In this document: positions 7,159 to 12,107 of the stretch, piece after piece
Numbering within the stretch: position 1 is the first letter of the stretch
Layout of the letters: the number at the start of each line of letters is the position of its first letter
Source of the DNA: Alphaproteobacteria bacterium UBA2954
GTDB lineage: Bacteria > Pseudomonadota > Alphaproteobacteria > Puniceispirillales > Puniceispirillaceae
NCBI GenBank assembly: GCA_002348585.1
Contig: DEBO01000120.1
Coordinates: 1-12,107 of the forward strand
Length of the DNA: 12,107 nt
Reading direction: 5' to 3'
Made by a program: the position numbers and the translations under genes
Notes under the pieces: model-generated
The model's database searches: none
What the model was told of the DNA's origin: nothing
Seen by the model: only the letters and a program-made list of their open reading frames with translations

Positions 7159-7620
7159 TCAAAGGGCTAGGCTTGTTAGGCTGGCAACAGCGATCAGGCT
7201 GAGATGAAGGCGTAACGGCCGCATCCAGGCTGGCCATATCTTTTTCCGAAACAACTTCTGATCAATTTTTAAAGCAGCCAGAAAACACAGTGACAGGACT
7301 ACTGCACCAACTTTTATCGGCAACAGCAGTGTCACCCAGCCTAGAAGAGGCGGGCAAACAGACCAGATAAGCCACGTAGAATCAGAGCTCCCATTTGGAT
7401 TAGGGCTTGTGATCACCCGGCCCCAATGCACCCCCCCCAAAAAGCTGAGGATAACAGCCCCGTAACTAAGCAGTAAATGGGCTGGCGCAAGACCCAATAC
7501 GGCCACCTGTTGGCTGGCAGCAATCGCGCCACACAAAAACGGAAGCGCGCCACCATAACCTAGTACACGCGCAATAAACACTGTCTTTACCGGGGTAAAG
7601 CAAGGATCTGATCTGGTCAT
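7159..7620 (-). CDS. DUF3429 family small membrane protein
   Basis: A 153-residue hydrophobic protein that I assign to the DUF3429 family from its pattern; function unknown. It has about four to five membrane segments (near 20-38, 46-62, 81-100, 103-117 and 133-152). The signature-like stretch SYGAVILSFLGGVHWG lies at about 52-67, and a WLIWSVCPPLLGW segment follows. The start ATG at 7620 has AAGGA seven bases upstream, and that site lies in the end of the preceding esterase gene, whose stop is only three bases away, so the two are co-transcribed and probably coupled. It converges on chrR with a 14-base gap. A run of eight C (7431-7438) followed by five A lies inside the coding sequence; the frame is intact here. 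Confidence 0.85.
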   Translation of the reverse strand: MTRSDPCFTPVKTVFIARVLGYGGALPFLCGAIAASQQVAVLGLAPAHLLLSYGAVILSFLGGVHWGRVITSPNPNGSSDSTWLIWSVCPPLLGWVTLLLPIKVGAVVLSLCFLAALKIDQKLFRKKIWPAWMRPLRLHLSLIAVASLTSLAL

Positions 7621-7623
7621 TGG

Positions 7624-8277
7624 CTAGTCCTTATCTAAGACAGACAAAACAGAAGGCAGCACTGATTGTGTGATCACTGCCACGCCAGACTTATTAGGAT
7701 GCAGCCCGTCAGGTTGGTTAAATTTCGGGTTCAGCGCGACCCCGTGGAGGAAAAACGGGTAAAACTCTGTATTAAATCTGTCTGCTAATTCAGGATAAAT
7801 CAAATCAAATTGTCGTCTGTAGGAAGGTCCTAAATTCACCGGAGCCAGCATGCCGCATAATAATATCTTTATATTCTGCGCCTGCAGACGGCTCAGGATC
7901 TGCTTCAAGTTTTCACGGGTCTGCTGCGGGTCAAGGCCACGCAGCAAATCATTGCCGCCCAAAATTATCATCACCGCATCGGGCTGTTCGCTCAGCGCCC
8001 AGTCAAGACGAGCCAGACCACCAGCTGTGGTATCACCAGAAACACCTGCATTAAGAACTTTGACATCCCTGCCCGCTGCTGTTAACGCGTGCTGAAGCTG
8101 TTCCGGAAACCCCTCGCCAGCACTCAGCCCATAGCCAGCCACAAGAGAATCCCCATAGACCATTAATCTCTGCTGAGCAGCAAGGACAGTGGTTGAGCCA
8201 GCTGTAACTATTATAAAGACCAGCAGAGTGAAAATCAGGCCGCATATTTTTAGCGTATACAGATTTACAGAAAACAT
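7624..8277 (-). CDS. tesA: TesA-like periplasmic GDSL (SGNH) arylesterase / lysophospholipase
   Basis: A secreted SGNH hydrolase that cleaves ester or thioester bonds of acyl compounds; E. coli TesA acts as thioesterase I, protease I and lysophospholipase L1. The 217 residues begin with a signal peptide (hydrophobic 11-34, likely cleavage after VLA). The four SGNH blocks are all visible: YGDSLVAGYGL with nucleophile Ser44, the oxyanion Gly80 in NAGVSGDTTAGG, GGND (107-110) with Asn109, and DGLHPN (190-195) with Asp190 and His193. The ATG at 8277 has GGAG at a good distance. The gene is divergent from the YbbA/YbbP-like transporter, the same arrangement as tesA-ybbA-ybbP in E. coli, which supports orthology. 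The natural substrate is not shown by the sequence. Confidence 0.93.
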   Translation of the reverse strand: MFSVNLYTLKICGLIFTLLVFIIVTAGSTTVLAAQQRLMVYGDSLVAGYGLSAGEGFPEQLQHALTAAGRDVKVLNAGVSGDTTAGGLARLDWALSEQPDAVMIILGGNDLLRGLDPQQTRENLKQILSRLQAQNIKILLCGMLAPVNLGPSYRRQFDLIYPELADRFNTEFYPFFLHGVALNPKFNQPDGLHPNKSGVAVITQSVLPSVLSVLDKD

Positions 8278-8290
8278 TTATTGCTCCGTC

Positions 8291-8321
8291 TTGGCAGGCC
8301 TGCCTGTCATGCCCATATACT
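8291..8321 (+). promoter_or_regulatory. Candidate sigma-70-like promoter with a 12-bp palindrome, tesA-ybbA divergent region
   Basis: TTGGCA (8291-8296) and TATACT (8316-8321) each match the bacterial -35 and -10 consensus at five of six positions, with a long 19-base spacer. The perfect palindrome GGCAGGCCTGCC (8293-8304) overlaps the -35 box and lies 16 bases before the tesA start on the other strand. It could be an operator controlling both divergent units. This is a pattern match only. The rest of 8278-8406 shows nothing else clear. Confidence 0.4.
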
Positions 8322-8396
8322 CGAAAACAATAGCAGAAAACAAGCGGCTCTTTTTTTATTTGAACCCCTCACTCCACACCATACCATAAACATTAC

Positions 8397-8401
8397 AGGA
8401 A
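8397..8401 (+). promoter_or_regulatory. Ribosome binding site fixing the ybbA-like start
   Basis: AGGAA lies five bases before the ATG at 8407. It favours this start over the in-frame TTG at 8281, which would add 42 residues unlike any ABC ATPase and would run through the candidate promoter. Confidence 0.65.
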
Positions 8402-8406
8402 TATGG

Positions 8407-9162
8407 ATGACCTCTTCAAACCGAATTAATGTGTCAGCACAGGCAAATCAAGATAAGGGTCCGCCTGCTGTCATTGAACTGAAAGACGCCTGGTTGCAGT
8501 TACGCAGCCAGTCAGGCATAACAGATATTCTGAAAGGCATTGACCTGAGCATTCCGACTGGCCAGCATGTTGCTGTGGTTGGCCCCTCTGGTGCCGGGAA
8601 AACAAGTCTTTTGATGGTTATGTCAGGACTGGAAGCGTTAACTTCAGGACAGGCTGTGCTAACAGGTTTGGACACGACAAATCTGAATGAAGACAGGCTG
8701 GCTAGCCTGCGCCGCGACAATGTCGGCATTATTTTTCAGGCCTTCAGGCTGATCCCCTCTATGACAGCCTTGCAGAATGTCGCTGTGCCGCTGGAATTAT
8801 CCGGCCAGGCAGATGCGCATGACAGGGCAGCGAAGGCCTTGGCCGATCTAGGGCTTTCGCATCGTCTAAATCATCTGCCTGATCAGCTGTCTGGGGGTGA
8901 GCAGCAGCGTGTAGCGATCGCGCGAGCGATTGTCCCCCAACCTAAAATTCTGCTGGCCGACGAGCCAACAGGGAACCTCGATAGCACAACAGGCAAGCAG
9001 GTAATAAAACAATTATTTCTAGCCGCCCGCAGTGTTCAGGCTGCGCTGGTGCTGATAACCCATGATGAGGCCCTGGCCAGCCAGTGCGAGCGGCTGCTGC
9101 GCGTCACTGACGGTCAGATTACTTTAGATACCATGAACCGCCCATCCAAGGAGAGGGCCTAA
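8407..9162 (+). CDS. ybbA: YbbA-like ABC transporter ATP-binding protein
   Basis: Cytoplasmic ATPase of a MacB/LolD-like (type VII) ABC system that powers the FtsX-type permease encoded next. The 251-residue protein has all nucleotide-binding motifs in order: Walker A GPSGAGKTS (59-67), Q-loop Gln111 in IIFQAFRLIPSMT, signature LSGGEQQRVAIARA (161-174), Walker B ILLADEPTGNLD (181-192) and the switch His219 in THDEA. The N-terminal 20 residues are polar and not part of the domain. The stop TAA is followed at once by the ATG of the permease gene (TAAATG), so they are translated together. Its position opposite tesA matches the E. coli ybbAP locus. In E. coli the complex is thought to act on envelope hydrophobic compounds; the substrate here is unknown. 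Confidence 0.94.
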   Translation: MTSSNRINVSAQANQDKGPPAVIELKDAWLQLRSQSGITDILKGIDLSIPTGQHVAVVGPSGAGKTSLLMVMSGLEALTSGQAVLTGLDTTNLNEDRLASLRRDNVGIIFQAFRLIPSMTALQNVAVPLELSGQADAHDRAAKALADLGLSHRLNHLPDQLSGGEQQRVAIARAIVPQPKILLADEPTGNLDSTTGKQVIKQLFLAARSVQAALVLITHDEALASQCERLLRVTDGQITLDTMNRPSKERA

Positions 9163-11724
9163 ATGTCAAATCTCAAAAAAACAGGCCGCACGCAGAATAA
9201 AAACTGGTCACTGGCCTGGCAGTTTGCCAGATGTGAGCTGCGTCATTCAGTTATGCGCTTCAGAATTTTTCTGGGAGCCCTTATGCTTGGCGTTGCCGCA
9301 ATAGGTGCTGTCGGTTCTGTTGCTGAGTCGATGCGCTCTGGGATTACAGATAATGGGCGTGTGCTATTGGGTGGTGATTTTGAGCTGTCCAGCCTGCATG
9401 TCGCGCCTGACAATGAACTGCTCGACAAAGTCAGACAAACCGCCTCTCTGTCAGAAATAATACAGATGCGCGCTATGTTAGGCAAAGAGACAGGCACAGA
9501 GCATGCAGCTCCACGCAAGCTTGTTGAACTGAAAGCTGTGGATGAAGCCTATCCGCTGGTGGGCATTGTTGAGCTGTCACCGCCCCAGACATTGAAACAA
9601 GCCCTTGCAGACAAGGGCGCAGTGGTTGACCCGGCCTTGTTGCGGGCCACAGGCCTGTCTGTGGGAGATAAAGCGCAGCTGGGAGAAATAACCATAACAG
9701 TAAGAGGAATCCTCGACAGCGAGCCGGATCAGACGATCAGTTTTGTCAGTTTTGGCCCACGGCTTATGGTCAGTACCGCTACATTAGATGAGTCCGGCCT
9801 GCGTCAGGAAGGCGCGTTCATCACTTATCGGCACAGAGCTGTGGTCAGGCAGTCCAGCCAGCTTGAAGACATCATCACTGAACTGGACAAGGCTGTTGAA
9901 AACACACACATCCGGCTACGGACAACAGATTCAGCAGCAGGCGCCTTTGACAGGTTTATTGAACGGGCAGAACGGTTTTTGATGCTGGTCAGCCTTACCG
10001 CCCTCTTGATTGGCGGGCTTGGAGTCAGTGGGGCTGTGCGGGCCTGGCTGCAAAGCCGTATGACCGTGATTGCCACCCTGAAATGTGTTGGCGCAACATC
10101 AAACCTGGTTTTTCGTGTTTATATGCTGCAAGTTCTGGCAATGGCAGGGCTGGGTATTGCCGGAGGGCTGGTGCTGGCCGGCCTGACGCCATTTGCAACA
10201 ACAGGTTTATTTGCAGATTATGTGAAAGTACCACTTGAACCGACTTTCTACCCGCGCCCGCTAGCCATTGCTGCTGCATTTGGCTTTTTAACCACGCTGG
10301 TCTTCGCCCTGTGGCCGCTGTCCCGCACGCAGTTCATACGCGCAGCTCACCTTTTCAGAATGCTTTCTGAGCCCCCTACTGGCTGGCCGGGGAATACTGT
10401 GTTGGGCGCGATTATAATCTGTTGCGCTGGTCTGCTAAGTCTGGCTCTTTTGTCGACAGGAAATATTGTTCTATCCTTCAGCTTTCTTGTTGGCACAGGA
10501 ATCGCTCTTCTGTTCTTAAGCGGGTTGGGGGAAGCTGTATTGAGGGGAATGCGCCTGGTCGGCTCGCCGCGCTATATTCCAGCCCGGCTAGCACTATCAG
10601 CGATTACTCGGCAGGGATCGCCCCTGCGGCCAATCATTCTTGCTTTTGGACTGGGCCTTTCTGTTCTGGTAGCTGTCACATCAAGCCAGCATAACCTGGC
10701 CAGCCAGCTAAATGGACGGGCTGAAAATGATGCTCCTGACTGGTTTTTCATTGATATTCAACCTGAGCAGATGACACCTTTCATTACACTGGTGCAAGAA
10801 CAGGCCCCGAATACCGTCATTGAAAAGACGCCAATGTTGCGCGGGCGTGTCACTGCCCTTGACGGCGTGCCTGCAAGCCAGTTCAGCCCAGACAATGAAA
10901 GCGCATGGATTCTGCGCGGGGATCGGGCCTTAACTTGGCAGGCCCTACCACAAGGAGAGACAAAGATTATCACCGGAAGCTGGTGGTCATCTGACTATAG
11001 CGGGCCCCCTTTGTTATCGATCACACATGAGATGGCTGAAGATTTTGGCCTGGCTGTCGGCGACACTGTTAGTCTGAATATTTTGGGGCGCGAAATTACC
11101 GGTGAAATAGCTAACACACGTGAAGTGGCCTGGGAAAGTTTTCGTATAAACTTTGTGTTTATCATGTCGCCGGGCTTATTGGAAGGCGCCCCACACAGCT
11201 GGATTGCTACAACAAAATCAGATACAGATGACACCGCATCCAAAATTGAACAGGCTGTTACCTCGTATTTTAAAAATATCTCAGCTTTGTCTGTGCGGCA
11301 GGCCGTCAGCACCGTTGAAAAGGTTCTGGACCTACTCGGGAATGCTATTCAGCTGACTGCGGCTGTTACTCTTTTGTCAGGGCTGGCGGTTCTCGCCGGA
11401 AGTGTAGCCACATCTGAGGCCCAGCGAATTTCTGACTCCATTATTCTGAAAGTATTGGGTGCGCGGCGCACAGATATCATCCTGTCCTGGCTGTTTGAAT
11501 ATGCGCTTCTCGGCATTCTGACCGCCCTAGTGGCATCTGTCATTGGCACAGGCGTGAGCTGGGCCCTGATCGTTTTGTTTGTTGAATCTAAATTTATTTT
11601 TAATCTACCACTTATCTTATCCACAGCCTTTATCGGCGCAGGCTTTACCACTTTGCTAGGCCTTATTGGCGCGCTGCGCAGCCTGTCTTTCCGGCCTGCG
11701 CCATTTCTGCGGGAAACAGTGTAA
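9163..11724 (+). CDS. ybbP: YbbP-like FtsX-family ABC transporter permease
   Basis: Large inner-membrane permease, partner of the upstream ATPase. The 853 residues show about ten membrane segments: one near 35-55, a group near 271-292, 318-342, 366-386, 412-431, 435-455 and 489-506, and a C-terminal group near 730-749, 777-806 and 818-839. This is the doubled FtsX layout of YbbP/LolC-like long permeases, with two FtsX domains (about 270-395 and 725-845). Soluble periplasmic regions lie at about 57-268 and 507-725. Short motifs such as TVIATLKCVGAT (301-312) and DSIILKVLGARRTDI (758-772) are the coupling-helix segments expected to touch the ATPase. AAGGAG (9148-9153) stands nine bases before the ATG, inside the end of the ATPase gene. 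The predicted length fits the YbbP group; no truncation is seen. Confidence 0.93.
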   Translation: MSNLKKTGRTQNKNWSLAWQFARCELRHSVMRFRIFLGALMLGVAAIGAVGSVAESMRSGITDNGRVLLGGDFELSSLHVAPDNELLDKVRQTASLSEIIQMRAMLGKETGTEHAAPRKLVELKAVDEAYPLVGIVELSPPQTLKQALADKGAVVDPALLRATGLSVGDKAQLGEITITVRGILDSEPDQTISFVSFGPRLMVSTATLDESGLRQEGAFITYRHRAVVRQSSQLEDIITELDKAVENTHIRLRTTDSAAGAFDRFIERAERFLMLVSLTALLIGGLGVSGAVRAWLQSRMTVIATLKCVGATSNLVFRVYMLQVLAMAGLGIAGGLVLAGLTPFATTGLFADYVKVPLEPTFYPRPLAIAAAFGFLTTLVFALWPLSRTQFIRAAHLFRMLSEPPTGWPGNTVLGAIIICCAGLLSLALLSTGNIVLSFSFLVGTGIALLFLSGLGEAVLRGMRLVGSPRYIPARLALSAITRQGSPLRPIILAFGLGLSVLVAVTSSQHNLASQLNGRAENDAPDWFFIDIQPEQMTPFITLVQEQAPNTVIEKTPMLRGRVTALDGVPASQFSPDNESAWILRGDRALTWQALPQGETKIITGSWWSSDYSGPPLLSITHEMAEDFGLAVGDTVSLNILGREITGEIANTREVAWESFRINFVFIMSPGLLEGAPHSWIATTKSDTDDTASKIEQAVTSYFKNISALSVRQAVSTVEKVLDLLGNAIQLTAAVTLLSGLAVLAGSVATSEAQRISDSIILKVLGARRTDIILSWLFEYALLGILTALVASVIGTGVSWALIVLFVESKFIFNLPLILSTAFIGAGFTTLLGLIGALRSLSFRPAPFLRETV

Positions 11725-11867
11725 ACAGCGGCTGGTCCTGCCTCAGGAATCCAGCCAGCAAGGGACCAGAGCTGAAAAAGCGGTTCCTCTATGCTTACCT
11801 TTTCTGCTATACGAAGCAGGGGTTTGCGAGCAGGCAGATGATGGCGAAGCGATAAGGAGAAAGGAAC
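11725..11867 (+). other. argG leader region with overlapping inverted repeats
   Basis: A 143-base gap before argG. CTGGTCC (11732-11738) can pair with GGACCAG (11763-11769), while GCTGG (11731-11735) can instead pair with CCAGC (11751-11755); the two pairings exclude each other. A small CTGC/GCAG hairpin follows at about 11804-11819. No T tract follows the first hairpin, so it is a poor terminator for the permease gene. No clear promoter is visible, so argG may be read from the preceding operon or from an unrecognised promoter. Confidence 0.35.
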
Positions 11868-12107
11868 ATGGCAAACGAAATGGTGAACAAGGTTGTTCTT
11901 GCCTATTCAGGAGGGCTGGATACATCTGTGATCTTGAAATGGCTGCAAGAAACCTATTGTTGTGAGGTGATAACCTTTACCGCTGATTTGGGCCAAGGGG
12001 AGGATATTGAGCCTGCCCGTAAAAAGGCCAAATTGCTTGGCATCAAACAAATTTTTATCGAGGACCTGCGGGAAGAATTTGTTTCTGACTATGTCTTTCC
12101 CATGTTC
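11868..12107 (+). CDS. argG: Argininosuccinate synthase, N-terminal part (cut by window end)
   Basis: Joins citrulline and aspartate with ATP to make argininosuccinate, the seventh step of arginine synthesis. Only the first 80 codons are in the window; the frame is open to the right edge. The visible part holds the PP-motif ATP-binding loop [15 protein letters not shown] (13-27) and [10 protein letters not shown] (36-45), then the [10 protein letters not shown] helix (49-58), all typical of ArgG. The start ATG at 11868 has AAGGAG (11854-11859) eight bases upstream. It follows the YbbP-like gene on the same strand after 143 bases. Confidence 0.97.
   Translation, partial: MANEMVNKVVLAYSGGLDTSVILKWLQETYCCEVITFTADLGQGEDIEPARKKAKLLGIKQIFIEDLREEFVSDYVFPMF

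Noticed and set aside
8281..8406. Upstream extension of the YbbA-like frame to a TTG at 8281
   Set aside because: The extra 42 residues do not resemble an ABC ATPase, and a good ribosome binding site precedes the ATG at 8407.
11666..11965. Plus-strand open frame of 99 residues across the permease end and argG start
   Set aside because: It overlaps the C-terminus of the permease gene and the N-terminus of argG in another frame; both real genes are clear.
1..12107. Search for mobile elements, CRISPR arrays, tRNA/rRNA genes and phage or defence genes
   Set aside because: No transposase or integrase motif, regular repeat-spacer pattern, tRNA-like fold or defence-gene motif was seen by eye; all major open frames belong to recognised chromosomal families.

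Overview
The window reads as ordinary chromosome of an alphaproteobacterium with moderate GC. The clues are a RpoE/ChrR-type (ECF11) sigma/anti-sigma pair, an IalB-family secreted protein beside rlmN, a Calvin-subtype class II aldolase, and a CbiM-like permease of a type familiar from Rhodospirillales-like genomes. A marine SAR116 (Puniceispirillum-like) origin would fit the gene set and base composition, but that is an inference and no marker here proves it. No mobile element, CRISPR array, tRNA or rRNA was seen, and no gene-free stretch exceeds about 220 bases.

Layout. (1) 2-637 (+): a CbiM-like ECF transporter permease cut by the left edge, ending at a strong intrinsic terminator (681-714). 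(2) 768-5603 (-): a leftward run read as ialB, rlmN, Bax-inhibitor-1 family, fbp, fba. A terminator at 2952-2987 separates the BI-1 gene from the fbp-fba pair. (3) 5820-7144 (+): an rpoE-like ECF sigma factor overlapping a chrR-like anti-sigma gene. (4) 7159-8277 (-): a tesA-like GDSL esterase followed 3 bases later by a small DUF3429 membrane protein. (5) 8407-11724 (+): a YbbA/YbbP-type ABC ATPase and its 853-residue FtsX-like permease, divergent from tesA as in Escherichia coli. (6) 11868-12107 (+): the first 80 codons of argG, running off the right edge.

How the genes work together. Fbp and Fba are two steps of gluconeogenesis (or of a Calvin cycle, though no Rubisco or phosphoribulokinase is in view). 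RpoE and ChrR form a sensor module that in Rhodobacter answers singlet oxygen. The esterase and the YbbAP transporter form a conserved neighbourhood thought to act in the periplasm and inner membrane. RlmN modifies 23S rRNA and tRNA. ArgG makes argininosuccinate.

I did not find a convincing new multi-gene system. The most notable item is the chrR-like gene: three of the four zinc ligands of its anti-sigma domain are replaced, while all four metal ligands of its cupin domain are kept at exactly the expected spacing. Two inverted-repeat elements in divergent promoter regions (5731-5761 and 8293-8304) are the best candidate operators.
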